Shown one piece after another: positions 43,027-54,810 of a DNA stretch of 64,000 bases. The translations under genes were made by a program, and so were the position numbers. The notes under the pieces are model-generated. The model made no database searches and was not told the origin of the DNA. It saw only the letters and a program-made list of their open reading frames with translations. The stretch spans positions 6,944,001 to 7,008,000 of the forward strand of contig JAGVVL010000001.1 in the NCBI GenBank assembly GCA_018287875.1, written 5' to 3'. The first letter of the stretch is position 1. Each line of letters begins with the position of its first letter. This stretch comes from Nigrospora sphaerica (lineage: Eukaryota; Ascomycota; Sordariomycetes; Amphisphaeriales; Apiosporaceae).

Positions 43027-46000
43027 TCAGTGGTAGTTCAATTCCGGGTTCGCCCTCAAGTTACATCGACACCGGCATTCGGGTACAGGGCACTCGACAT
43101 GGCGCGCGAACCACTGTCGTGCATGGTCGAGATGTAATACATGCTCACACTTGAGGCAGAATGTCGGAAACCTGGCCGCCACCTTCTTCTCCGGATCTGA
43201 TGCCGACTCGGGTTTGTCGCTGCGGGAGACCCCGACGACCTCGAGACAGACCACGCACCGCGGCAGATGTCGCGCGCAGTTCGGGCAAGCCACGCCCGCG
43301 TTGATGCTGCTCTGCATAAGGGGATTGGGGCTCCTCGCGGTAGACACGGGCGTCTGGTTCACCCCCGTCTTGGAGAGCTCGTACTCGGCATCGCAGTACA
43401 CACAGCGGAGGGCAATTTGGCGCGACGGGGGTTTCACCGTGGGCACTCCGTCGCGCTTGCTCCTCTTGGTGCTCTCGACTTCGAACTTGGTGCGCTGGAA
43501 AAAGGCCTTGTGCCGCTGGAGGTACGCCCGGTATGCATTGCGCCAAGCATGACAACGATAATCATCGATGTAACGGGGTGCGCAGACTGACGTGACCAGA
43601 GTAGCAGTCTGCACGTCGTTGAATTTCTCAACGTATTTGGCCAGGATATCCACCATCTTCTCGGTGATGCCGGTGAGGACTATGCCTTCTATGTCGCCCG
43701 TGTGCACTGCCTTCGTGACTTGCTTGTCAAGCCAGCTCGAGAGCGTCTGGTCGTCGAAATACCGCAGGGCTACAAATGTCCGTTCTCGGAGAGGCAGCGA
43801 GTCCTGATTGGCAATGGCTTCCCAGTTGTCGGTGGCAATCAAGGACGATATTGCCCGCAGATATGGATCCGTCTTGGACGCCACGGCCTCGTCAAAGTCG
43901 AGTTGCTCCTTGGCCAGATTGATGTCACCGCGTCCGATCAGTTGCAGCGCTAGCGACACAAAGAGAAGTTCAGGATACTCGATGCTGGCCCTTTTGAGGA
44001 TCTGGATGGCTTCTTGGGTATGACCCCGGAACAGCGCATGAGCCGTCGCCATGGTATGCCAGGATGAGGTCCGTTCCGAGACAGGTGTCTTGGCGTAGTC
44101 GCCATAGTCGGTTTGAGGTGACCGACCCAAGCCACATATCCGGATACAAACTTGTCGGTGGGCCGGCCACTCAGTTTTGACGCTGTCGTGTTGCGGCAAA
44201 CCCAGGCGCTTGGCGATGACTTGCAAGCAGCGCTCCCAAGTCACCCTGCCAGGTACCGCGGTCCCCTGGGCAAGCCTGAGGGAGCTCTGGGAGCCTGGAG
44301 CGGAACCGTCAGGTTCGTACTCAGAAGCGCTCCTAGTGAACAGGGGGGAACATACCGAGGTCGTTGGACCAAACACTTCGGGTGCCCAGATACGCAAGGT
44401 CAACCCCAAACGCCACCATGCCATCTTCGGATGCATCTTTTTCGGCCCCTGCGACAAATGTTAGTAGTCGGTCGAGATCCAGCCATGCTGCTACTTGCCA
44501 GCTATCCAATCCCACAAGTCGCGAAGCCAGGGGTCATCTGACACAATGTCTCTGTTGGCCGAAAAGTCGAACAGATACTTCTCGTTTGCGCGAACCAGGG
44601 GAAGGTGGTCAAGAAAGACCTGTGCCTTTTTATCAAAACCTTTAGTTTGCTGTCCCAGGGACAGCAACTGTTCGTGCAACCGTCGATTCGACGGCGGTCC
44701 TGTGCGGTCTGTGGACAACTCGTCCATCTCCAGTGTCATCTCCTTGAGGCTTGGAAGTCGGTTCCCGATCGTGGCTGCTGGTTTGCTTGTTTTTAGCGTC
44801 TCTTTCGAAAAGCCTCGTAGAGCCCGTAATTTGTCCGCCGCGGACATGGATTCGTTGAAAAAATCAGGTAGCGGCACGGGGCTTGCTTCGTCATCCTGGG
44901 TTACGTAGTATTCGCCTGGTTGTGCGAGCAATGTGCTATTGACTACCGCGTCAATGTTGGCTTTCTGGTGCCCGAAGAGGGGTATATCGAAAACTGCTTC
45001 TTTTACAAGCAGGGGGCCTATCATCTCGGGCACTTGAGATTCCTCGAACCGCATCAGATCATGATATCCGCCGGGTTCTGCTTGTGGTCAGTGTCGTTGC
45101 GCGGCTGCACAGCTCTGGGTGATAACCCCATACCTTCATGGCCTCGGTAAGGAGACCGCCACGGGACCATATCATATACGAGGTCGGTGGTATGAGCTGG
45201 CTTTTCCAGTATCTCAAAGGCCCCGTTGGCACGCAATACGATGGCCCTCGGGTTCAGAAGCGGAGAATCCAGGGTTACCCAGTCGAAAGATACGATCCGA
45301 TCATTCTTCTTGTCATGGCTGGAGTATCCGAGGTCGAGCTCGTATGACCTGCGCACTTCCAAAAGTTCGGGGCTACCCTCGGACTCCATGGCAGGAGCCG
45401 TGAATTCTCTGCTCAGATCCAAAACCTTGAGTTGGCCGGTACGGGACAAGACCGCTAGCAAGCCTCGTCGATCTCGGCAGAAGCGCAGGGATCGAATGAG
45501 CGAGTGCTTGTCGGCGAATTGCTCTGGCTGGAGGTCGATGGCAAGATCGAGCTTCAAGGCGGCCCCCCATGGCACTCCGTCGGCGTCCACGGCCTCGAGG
45601 TAGGACGAAGACGAGGAAGACCGTGAGGTTGCGCGGCGATCCCAGACCACGACACTGGGCTGGTCCAGAGCCGACGAGGAGAAGTAGTTGGGGTCCTTGT
45701 AGTCGATAGCCAAGTTGTTGTTCAGCTTCGTGGGGTAGGTTATCACGCCTGGGTTGGGGTCTAGGCCGAAGTCAGCGGGAAGACAGGCTGATGTAGTCAG
45801 GTGCGGAACCAACCTCGGAGGTCATATATACGGATGCCCTGGTTTTTGATCCCGGCCGCCAGAGTCTGGGGGCTATCCTCAAAGAACTTGACACTCGAGA
45901 CGGCCACGCTAGGCTCCAGACGGTGGAGGGGCTCAAGCATAGCCGAGTTGTCTAGAGGGAAGCCGGGGATGCTGGCGTCCAGAGCGGCAGCACGGCTTAC

Positions 46001-46393
46001 GTCCCAGATATGGAGGCATTGGTCGTTCCGCACGCGCTCAAGGCCCACGGCCAGCAGGTTTCCCGTATTAAAGGCAACGGCATGGCAGAGGCGAGAAACG
46101 CGCAGATTCAACTCCATGTAGGCATTGGAGTTGTCATCAACACGCAGTAGATTGACGACGCCGGGCGAGGTGCCGACGGCCACGAGGCCCGGCATCGACG
46201 GCGACCAGTCATACGTGGTCACCGGAGGGAAGTCATCATGCTTGGTGAGTTTCTGGTAGTCAAAGCGGCCGCGCCGGGCATGACCAGTCGCCTCGTAAAT
46301 CTGGACCACGCGGTGCTGTAGATTGACGTGGAGGAAGTTCTCGTAGGATGGGTTGGGCGACCATTTGATTAGGCCCGGCTCGGGGCGATCCAT
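43027..46393 (-). CDS. SEA4: SEACAT/GATOR2 complex subunit Sea4 (Mio)
   Basis: Minus-strand exons 46393-45814, 45760-45134, 45077-44499, 44448-44356 and 44294-43027; 1048 residues. Sea4/Mios is a scaffold of SEACAT (GATOR2), which relieves inhibition of TORC1 at the vacuole when amino acids are present. The N-terminal ~400 residues form a WD40 propeller (for example Y-D-W-S-P-S-M-P-G-L-V-A-V-G and L-H-I-W-D-V-S-R). An alpha-solenoid follows. The C-terminus is a Cys/His-rich zinc domain with C-V-Y-C, C-P-N-C, C-V-V-C and a final C-L-K-C-E-H-V-L-H..H-A-R-Q-W-F followed by C-P-V-P-E-C-R-C-R-C. Intron 3 appears to be GC-AG (donor GCAAGT). Intron 1 uses the weak donor GTTGGT. All junctions keep frame. 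Confidence 0.9.
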
Positions 46394-47243
46394 GGCCTCG
46401 CCGGTTTGCGCTCTCTGTCTTTCCTCAGACCCGGTTCAGCCCTACTCAGCCCACACAGTGCAGTCTTGATTGATGGTGTGTTCGCCGGCGGCGTAGTGGG
46501 TGATGTTTGTTTGGTGTTGGCGGTTGGTTGATTGTGCGCCTGCAAGTGCGGCGCGCCCGCTCGCATAGGCCTCGCCACGCGCATGGCCACTACATGCGTT
46601 CAGAGACGGCAGTCGCGATCAAGCCCGGTCCGGTTATACTGCCATGACTCGAGCCGTCGGGGACTTGGATATAGGAAATAAGCTGGAATCCATCCATACC
46701 AAATAGTCAGATGCTATATGGAAGAACAATGAGAATGCTAGGTGCTCATCTATCAGGCTTGAAAGCACTCGTTCTCGCCGGATGCTCACTCAATCGCAGG
46801 CTTCATTGGCTGCCACCACCCCAACAGAGCTGCTTTCACTGGAGTGCATGGCAGCTGGCTTGCACAGTACACAGTACACAGATGGTATCCATTATTAGAG
46901 CGTCTGTTTACACAGTAGTGCCAGGAAGACCCCCCCCCTCTCCCCCAGGACCTGGGGGTACAATGGCAGTTGCTCCCCCACCCGAGCGGCCCTTCTTTAT
47001 CCCATGTACCCGCTAAAAAGTTCCCAAATCCGCCCATCAATCTACATGTACGTCGAGACAGGACCTCAATCGTACTACTTGCCTTGCCCTGTCGCAGGAA
47101 ACCCTCAAACCGGGAGAGGGGCCAAGACCTATCCATTGTCCTAACCGCAAGTTATATTACGGCCCTTTAAAGACACAGCGGCCAAATACAGCAGATATTT
47201 TAGTCGCCCTCCCCACCGCGAAACCCGACCGAGGCCAAACGCG
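46394..47243. other. Divergent promoter region, SEA4 and EFG1
   Basis: About 850 bp with both promoters. A short repeat of ACAGTACAC occurs at about 46864-46881 and a C-rich run near 46930. No gene recognised. Confidence 0.6.
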
Positions 47244-48130
47244 ATGGCCACCTTCAAGCGAAAATTCTCGGACGCCGTGGGCGAGGGGTCCGGCCACGGG
47301 TCTGGCGCTGGAAGATTCGACCCCAAGCGACAGAAGAGCAAACACACCAAGAAGAAAGCCAAGCCCGACAATGTCAACTGGCTCAAGAAGCGCGTCAGGA
47401 ACATTGAAAGACAGTTCCGCGGCGCCCAAAACCTGCCAGCCAACAAGCGCATCGATTTGGAAAGAGAACTGGCCCACCACAAGCAAAAGATTGAAGAGGC
47501 GACCGAGGACAAGGAAAGAAAACACATGATTTCAAAGTACCACATGGTGCGATTCTTTGGTACGTGAAGCCCCGATACGCGCGCAACCGGCAAGACCTAA
47601 CAGCTCCGCCAGAGAGAAGAAAAGCCGAGCGTCTCGCCAAGCAGATCGAAAGGCAGCTGAAGACATGCGACGATGCCCAGCAGAGAGAAAAGCTGGAAGC
47701 CGACCTTCATGTCGCCCAGACCGATACCCTGTACACCAGATACTTTCCCTTCCTTGAGCGCTACATCAGCCTCTATCCTGCCAAGGGCTCGGCGCAGGAC
47801 ATTGAGCAGTCCCAGGGCGCAAGCACGGCTCAAAAGGCTCTTAGATCAGAGCGACCTCCTATGTGGTCGACGATCGAGGCCGCGGCGAAGCAAGGCACAA
47901 AAGCACTAGTCGAGATCCAAGAACGAGGCAGCTCTACGGGTCCCAAGGCGAAGCGGCACAGGAAAGATGCAGATGCAGAAGAGTCTGGCCCTTCGAAGGG
48001 CGGCGAGGGAGCCAAGAACTCGAGCAGCAGCAAGACCTCGAGGAAGAAGCAAAAGGCTGACTCAGAGCCCAAAGGCTCTGGCGACGATGATGACGAGGGT
48101 AGCGACGGCGGGTTCTTCGAGATGGGATGA
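47244..48130 (+). CDS. EFG1: rRNA-processing protein Efg1
   Basis: Exons 47244-47559 and 47613-48130; 277 residues. The intron is 53 bp; the acceptor at 47612 (CCGCCAG) gives V-R-F-F-E-R-R-K, which is the conserved reading, whereas an acceptor a few bases earlier would insert two prolines. Efg1 is a small nucleolar coiled-coil protein of the early 90S pre-ribosome needed for 18S rRNA processing. The conserved domain (about 30-185) contains N-W-L-K-K-R-V-R-N-I-E-R, K-Y-H-M-V-R-F-F-E-R and L-Y-T-R-Y-F-P-F-L-E-R-Y-I-S-L-Y-P. The C-terminal third is Lys/Ser/Glu-rich and ends in an acidic run and G-G-F-F-E-M-G. The name is unrelated to the Candida transcription factor Efg1. Confidence 0.92.
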
Positions 48131-48919
48131 ACACGGGGAGCACGGCGCGCTGTAAATGGAATTTTGATACCCCTCATACGACGAGGCAACGTCGGCGTAT
48201 GACTAAGAAATCGAAAGCAAGGTCTGTTGCGGTCCTATTCTGGGCGGAGCGTGAGCGATATGGGTTTATGCGGTTAAGACCCTTGATTTTCTCTTGTGGC
48301 AATACGCGAAGCACGCCGGGGAAGGTCGTAACAACTTGGTAAGGGAAAACAGGTTGCGCCGAGAACATCAGTCAGTAGAAGTGGGGCTATCGGTTTGCGC
48401 TATCGGTTTGGGGGAGAAAGGGGGTTCTACGGCACGAGATGGGGTACTACTATGCGCAAGGGTAATAATGTGCCGACCTCTGGGGCTCGCCGCACATCGA
48501 GGAGGACCGAGGGGCTGCGACTTGGTGTGTCGACGCCACTCGCCCGGCATGTATAGAGGAAATCCGTATCAAGGGGGCTCTGCTTAAACAAGTAGACATG
48601 ACACGGTGATCCCGTCGTAAGACACCTATCTGCCCGTCTACTTGGGAGGCGGTCACAGTACGCTTAAGGGTTGTTGTATCCTGTCTGGCCTTTACTTAAC
48701 CCCCCCTCTCTTCTCTGTGTGCGTCTCTCTCCGTCGCTATTGCTAGTCCAGCCTTTGAATGTTTAAACGGATTTTGTACGAATTTATCACAGCTGCTTGA
48801 GAGACGCGTCGAACGGTTGCTTGAGCCCGTGTACTAGTCACATATCTGCTCTACTGTCATACACTGGTCTCGCCGTCATTTACTCCAGGACGCAGCATGC
48901 CCTTATCCGCATCTCCCGG
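48131..48919. other. Intergenic region between convergent genes
   Basis: About 790 bp between EFG1 (+) and the zinc-finger gene (-). It marks the border between housekeeping genes and the putative cell-death island. No gene recognised. Confidence 0.55.
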
Positions 48920-50545
48920 TTACCAAGTAGGGAAGAGGCTTGACGTGTGGGCGATAATTGCCGCTATGCTCTGTTGGCGTCCGCTCTCGGCGAGCGACGA
49001 GCCGAACTGCGCGGCCGGGCAGTAGCTGGACTTCAGGAAGCAGCGCAGATTATAGCCAAGGTCTGAAGCCGTGCCGTGAAAAAGTCTGAGCGCCTTGGTT
49101 GGAGCCTCCCCGTAGCATAGCGACTCTTTGGATCCCCCCATCGAAGTTTCTGATGATGGTTCCGCCGTCCAAGCTGCGTATGACGCCCGCTTTCGGCCCT
49201 GCGCGTCCTTCCGTGTGTCAAGGCCGGAGGATTGGATTTCTTTCCCCTTCCTGAGCGACGATCTTTTCTGGGATTCCGCCGGTTCTGGCAGGGAAAGAAG
49301 GGCAAGAGACTTGAGGTGTCCAGCGATATGGTCATAAATGTCGTCGCCGGCCTTGTTCCCACATAAAGGACACGGAGAAACCGGTAGTTGCACCCTTCGA
49401 AGGCTCTGCTCTGCCAGGACTCTTAAGCGGGCGTCGCTAAGCGTCGTCTTATGGGCATTTCTCATGTGCCGGATGTACTCTTCGGTGTTTAGAAAGGGGG
49501 CCAGGTCGCGGTGAGTGAGACAACGTGGATGCCTACTGTGCTGCTGCATATGGTTTAGCCATGCGTCTCGGCTGCTATAGAGTATGTATGGCTTGATACA
49601 GCCCTCGCAAAGACAAACGTATATGGCTAGTTCGTCCTCGGCATAATTGCTACAAGCGTGTTTAGCAGTGAATCAACACAACTGAGCCCAAGACTGTTGT
49701 TAATCATTCCCCGCTCACTCGGAAACATTAGCCACTGTTTGAGAAAGCTTGCGGCCTGGCTGTATGATCTGGTCTGTCCTCGGCAAGTTAGCCATGATTG
49801 ATGCCCGCAGAACCGCTTGCGCTACCTTTTGATCTATACAGAAACATCTTGTGTCGATGGAGCATTGAGACAGCGAGTCTGTGTCGAATGGCGTCGGTCG
49901 CAGCGGGGGATTGACTTATTATTTGGCTTTGATAAAGATGCACTTGGGAATCATCCGCTCCGCCTTCATTGTCTTCTAAACGAAGGTCATGTATTTGAGG
50001 GAGCCATGCTTCGGTGCTGGCCCGGTGGATTGTGTTCGAGATCTGGTTGAGGCGATTAAGCTCAGTCTGGATATTGATGACGGATTGTCGAAATCCATTG
50101 ATGACAGGTTGAGAAGAGGCCGTGGCTGCCATGTCTTCCAAGCTGTGGATTTCATGCAAACCTGATATTGAAGGTGAGCATGTTCCAGCTAGTAGAACAT
50201 AAAGAATCAAACAATAGAGGTAAATGCAGAAGCATAAGATTTAGACACATAAAACTCACAGGCCTGCACGCGGAAGTCCAAGGCCTCGAGCAAGCCAGCA
50301 ACAACGCCCTGAACGTTTGGCGCATGCCGGAGGCAATAATCTATCGAGGCGGGCGCCGCACAGAAGACTCTCATGGACTCTGCCCAAGTGGAAAATTTGG
50401 CGCATTGGTCCTCTATCATGGATATCTCTCTGGGGTTGGTTGAGGGGATGTCTTGCAGGCAACTCCGAAAAGACCTCAGGCACCTGCCAGCAGTGACGGT
50501 GATTCCAGACGCCTGCGACTGTGCATCATGGTGCTTGTAAGACAT
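48920..50545 (-). CDS. Zinc-finger protein with a fungal NLR-associated-type N-terminal helical domain
   Basis: Minus-strand exons 50545-50260, 50161-49826, 49773-49719 and 49649-48920; 468 residues, all frames consistent, introns with good donors (GTGAGT, GTGAGC) and CTAAC-like branch points. The N-terminus (about 1-210) is helical: C-L-R-S-F-R-S-C-L, M-I-E-D-Q-C-A-K-F-S-T-W-A, I-D-Y-C-L-R-H-A-P-N-V-Q and ending R-H-K-M-F-L-Y-R-S-K. I recall this pattern from many fungal proteins of unknown function that carry C2H2 fingers. Three Cys/His groups follow at about 236-262, 269-292 and 319-337; the last reads C-P-L-C-G..D-H-I-A-G-H-L-K-S-L-A-L-L-S-L-P. Such fingers accompany fungal NLR-like and defence proteins, but function is unknown. 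Codon use is less GC-rich than in the housekeeping neighbours. It is head-to-head with the protease gene. Confidence 0.78.
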
Positions 50546-51076
50546 AGCCGTAGGTACGAGAGATGTGAATTGGAACAGGGTCGTGTTGACAAGAAGGATC
50601 CAGTTCACCCGACGCAGTATAACATCTGGCTCTCTCTTCTTCTCCTCGACAACAAAAAGCAATTATACACCCCGCTCTGACCGCGATACCATTGGTTGCC
50701 TCGATTAAGGCTGCAGCGTGCGTCCCGGGCAGTGTTTCTTCCTCTCCTGATAGGCGAGACCAATCATCCCCTTGCGGATGATATACCAGCCCGGCCGAGG
50801 GGCAGCAAGAAGCCAAGGTAAGTATTTAAGCCCCCGCAGTAGGGCTCTCAGCTGAGAAGTATCAACCGGGCTCCCAGGGACGTACTGCGCACGGACTATC
50901 TGTCTTTGGTTGATGGATGTCTTGGTAGCCCCCTCTCCCTTGCTTGCGTCCACAACTAGAGGGAAGCCCAAAGTGAGATTGCACACAGCAATCAGTACCG
51001 TAAGATCGACCCCCTAGACCTGTCGCAGACGGCAAGATAAACGGCAGGCATACAGCAGCACCGATACACAGGGAAC
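50546..51076. promoter_or_regulatory. Shared divergent promoter, zinc-finger and subtilase genes
   Basis: A 531-bp interval between the start codons of the two divergent genes. A head-to-head layout allows joint control. No specific factor site is claimed. Confidence 0.55.
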
Positions 51077-54040
51077 ATGGATTCGCACCACGTCTCTCGG
51101 GATGCCGCCGACACAACCCACCTGTTACGCCGCTCCGCCGAAGCGATACTCGAAATGGCACTTGTAGCAAGGGAAACTGAAAGTGCCGAAGTTCACAGAA
51201 TCTTCTACATTGACATGGGGTACAATTGTCTGAGGTTATGTTATCACTCGGAGCCCACTCAGAACAGTGCATCTCAGCCCAACCGCCAAGTGCTGGGAGA
51301 AATCCTGGATTGCCTCGCATCTCTAATCAGCGAACCCGGGCCCCGAGGACCGACAGGAGACGCATCACCGTCGGGATCGCGTCTCGAAATGCTGATCGAG
51401 TGCTGGGAAACTGTTCGGGGACAGGGCTGGGAGGAGAAGTGCCGTTTTGTCAAGACGTGGTTGATGCCTGTGGACTCGCAGGAAAGATGCGGCATGGTGA
51501 AACAAAGTCTCAAGCGGCTTTCGGGCATACTCGACATGAACCATCCCGAGACTCCGTCGCAACGTGTCAACGATGGCTCTCCTATCAAAGCCGATATCGA
51601 ATCCACGCCAGTCGTCTCACAGGCGGCTCAGTCGACTTTCGAGGCCCTCTCTGGTTGCATAAGATGCCCTTGTCACCCTGAAGAAAATTTGGAAGCGGAC
51701 CTTGAGATGAGGACGTATCGGAAGCCCGCCGAATCCAACCACACAGCTGCCAGGAGTTCCACGGAGTCGGGGGAACCGTCTTTCAGAATACGGTTCACCT
51801 TTGATCGAATCTGGAAAGAAATCTTGATCCGCAGCGATGTGGAGAGGGACGGGAATTCGAGCAGACTTCCCCCTTCACTAAAAAGGGTGGAACAGCTGTG
51901 CACCCTCCTCGGCACGGTCCATCCTCCCAAGCGACTGGTGCTGGGCCTCGCCGGAAGCCAGCTGTACAAGGCGGGAAAAGAAACAGGGACCGGGGCTGCT
52001 GAGCCTGTCTCGCTTTCACAACTATTTGAAGAGCAGCCCGGCTATTTCACGGAGAAGATAAGACGGATCCTCTTACTCATGGTCAGCTACACGACTTTTC
52101 AGTTGAGGGATACGCAGTGGCTCCAGCTGGGGTTTGACTCGTCAAACATCCGGTTCCTTCGCATCATCTCTAACGCCTTCTCGAACACCATTCCCTTGAT
52201 GCCTTTTGTTCAGGCAAGGCTGGAAGAGCTACAGGATGGCGACGACGATTCACTGGTCGACTTGAACCTCCAGCACCCTTGCCCCGCAGTTCTCGCCCTG
52301 GCGGTGGTGTTGATGGAAGTATATTTCGTCACGCCATTTGACAAGCTGGCTGAGAAGTACAACACCCCTCTGGAACCCGGATCCATCGCTTATGTCGACG
52401 TGCTTCAGGTTTTTAACGGCGTCCCGGATCCTTGTGCCGAAGGGTGTCGTCTGGCGATTCCAGAAGATTCCCATCTCTTCACCCGCGCCATAGAGGACTG
52501 TTTGGATGTTGAACTTTGGATGGACGAGCAAGGCCGACCTCTCGACCGGGAAACAAGCGGGTCACGTATACTCAAGCACATCATTCGTCCACTCGAACTA
52601 TATCTATCGCAGGGCTTCAGTAAAATACCCTTGGATGGTATTGACGAGTATGCTAGGACTTTGGACTTAAGCAAATGGGGCCAGCCTATCACCAGGCACA
52701 CCACTGTAGTCATCCACAATGGCCCAAACTACGGGACATATAACCGGAAGCCCCCAAGCACTGCCCTGAAACCTGGAAACCTGGGGCCAATCTCAAAAAA
52801 GACGAAACACACGAGTCTTGATTGCAAACCATTGCAGTTTTTCGATGACGAGACAGACGAGGAGGTACATTCGAAAACCAGGTGAGCGTTGTTCATCTCT
52901 GCCGGTTTCAGATAACCTCTGCTTTGGGTGTTTTATAAGTCAACGTCAAAAATATTACCGTTCGTTTTATGTATTCGTAGGAAGCAGAAATACCTAAGCT
53001 GGCGGGCCGAGCACGAAATCGTTCGAGAGAAATTCGTTGTCAATCAGCCTCGCGCGGCGTTGCTTAAACCAGAACCGGTGAAGGTTGCGATTTTGGATAC
53101 GGGCATCGACGTAAGACACGACTATCTCGAAGACCGTGAGTGGACGCTGGGAGGCCAACACAACTGTTACGACAAGGCGCAGAAGAACGTAGAGGATAAG
53201 CACGGTCATGGCACGTTTGTCGCGAGCCTTATACTCGACTACGCGCCCGACGCCGTGCTCTACGTGGTTAAGATCACGGATCGGGAAAACATGAAGCCCA
53301 AGGCCAAGATTGTGGCCGAGGTAAGTGCAATCCAGTTCTCCTACCACTCCCCCCCCCTTCTCTCTTCTTCTCTCGGCTTCGAACGGATACCGACGCTAGG
53401 CCGGCCCCAGGCAATCGACCAGGCCGTCGACTGGGGCGTCGACATCATCTCCATGTCGTTCGGCTGGCCGTCGGCCGACTTTGATGGCTGCGACGCCGTT
53501 CAGGCGGCCCTCGACCAGGCGCACGGCCAGCAGGTCCTCATGTTCGCGGCGGCGTCCAACAGCGGCGGGCGCCGCGGCCGGGCCTACCCGGCGAGCAGCC
53601 CGGGCGTCATCTGCGTGCACTCGACGGGTGTGAACGGGGGCCGGTCCGACTTCAGCCCGACGGCTGAGCGGCACAAGCCCAACTTTGCGACGGTCGGCGA
53701 GTCGGTCGTGTCGGCGTGGCCCGGCGGGGACGGCCGAGGAGGAGGCGGCGGCGTCGTACAGTCTCGGTCCGGCACCTCGTACGCCACCGCCGTGCTGGCC
53801 GGCATCGCCGCCTTCCTGTTGCACTTCGCCCGGCTGCACCTCCCAGGGGACTTGGCAGCGCAGCTGCGGCGGAAAGAGAAGATGGAGGGCCTGCTGCAGA
53901 AATGCGCCGAGCGGGGGCCCGACGCGACGCAGAGGGACGACTACTTGTATGTGCATCTGAGCCTGGACAGGAATAGCCTGTTCGGCCGAAACTTGGACTT
54001 GATCAAGTCCAGTATCACCGAGATGCTGAAGACGCTGTGA
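51077..54040 (+). CDS. Subtilisin-like protease (S8) with DUF7580-like N-terminus, HET-Q2-like
   Basis: Exons 51077-52881, 52981-53320 and 53411-54040; 924 residues. The C-terminal ~290 residues are an S8 subtilase with a complete catalytic set: D641 in A-I-L-D-T-G-I-D, H678 in G-H-G-T-F-V-A, oxyanion N765 in A-A-S-N-S-G-G and nucleophile S838 in S-G-T-S-Y-A-T. There is no signal peptide, so it should act inside the cell. Residues 1-560 are helical and resemble the fungal DUF7580-type region (for example L-R-D-T-Q-W-L and H-P-C-P-A-V-L-A-L-A-V-V-L-M-E-V-Y-F), which I know from other fungal intracellular subtilases. The 3' end lies 105 bp from the end of a convergent gasdermin-like gene. In Podospora anserina, subtilisin HET-Q2 cleaves gasdermin-like HET-Q1 and triggers death. 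Orthology is inferred from context and family. Confidence 0.88.
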
Positions 54041-54145
54041 CGGGGCGGCCGCAAGGAGGAGTGGGATGGGGGGAAGTCTATAATGAGCTAGAATAAGATG
54101 GATGTGGACGTGCGTCCATCTCGACGTCGAACCCAGGCGCTCGCC

Positions 54146-54762
54146 CTACTTGGGAACGGCGCAGAGCACCACATCCGCGCCCTCCCTGAGCTCGTACAGG
54201 TCGAAGTCTTCGTTCTCAGCATACAGGTCTTGGGCCTCCAGCACGGACAGCTCCGGACCACAGGCCGGCGGCTCGTCGCCCTCGTCGCCCAGCATGGCCC
54301 CCTCGCGGTACTCCGTCTCGCTCCGTACCTGAGCGGTAGTCTTGTCGACCCGCAACTCGGTCACGCGGAAGGCGAAGACGAAGTCGCTGGCGCCCTCCCA
54401 CTGGCTCAGGGCCGTCCGGCCGACCCGGCCCTTGAGGCCGGGCCCCACGGCGACGGAGGCGCCGCCTCCGCTCCAGACGGTGCCGTCGACCTCGAGGGCG
54501 TGGCTGCCGCCGACGCTGCGCGCCCGTAGCGTGTGGGCCTCGGCGCCCGTAACCACCTTGACGCCAGTGATGACGTACACGGGCTTGCGATATTTGGAAA
54601 GCTGAAGGTACCGACGGACGTCGTCGGATTCGACGCAGGCCTGGAGGTACGAGGGTGTGGGCACAAACTGGGCCGTTTCGACAGTTTTGAAGACGAAGGT
54701 CTCCTCGTCTCTGGGGGTGCAGCTTATTAACGACGGTATCTCCGGCGCGGCGGGCCTCCTGC

Positions 54763-54810
<48 letters not shown>

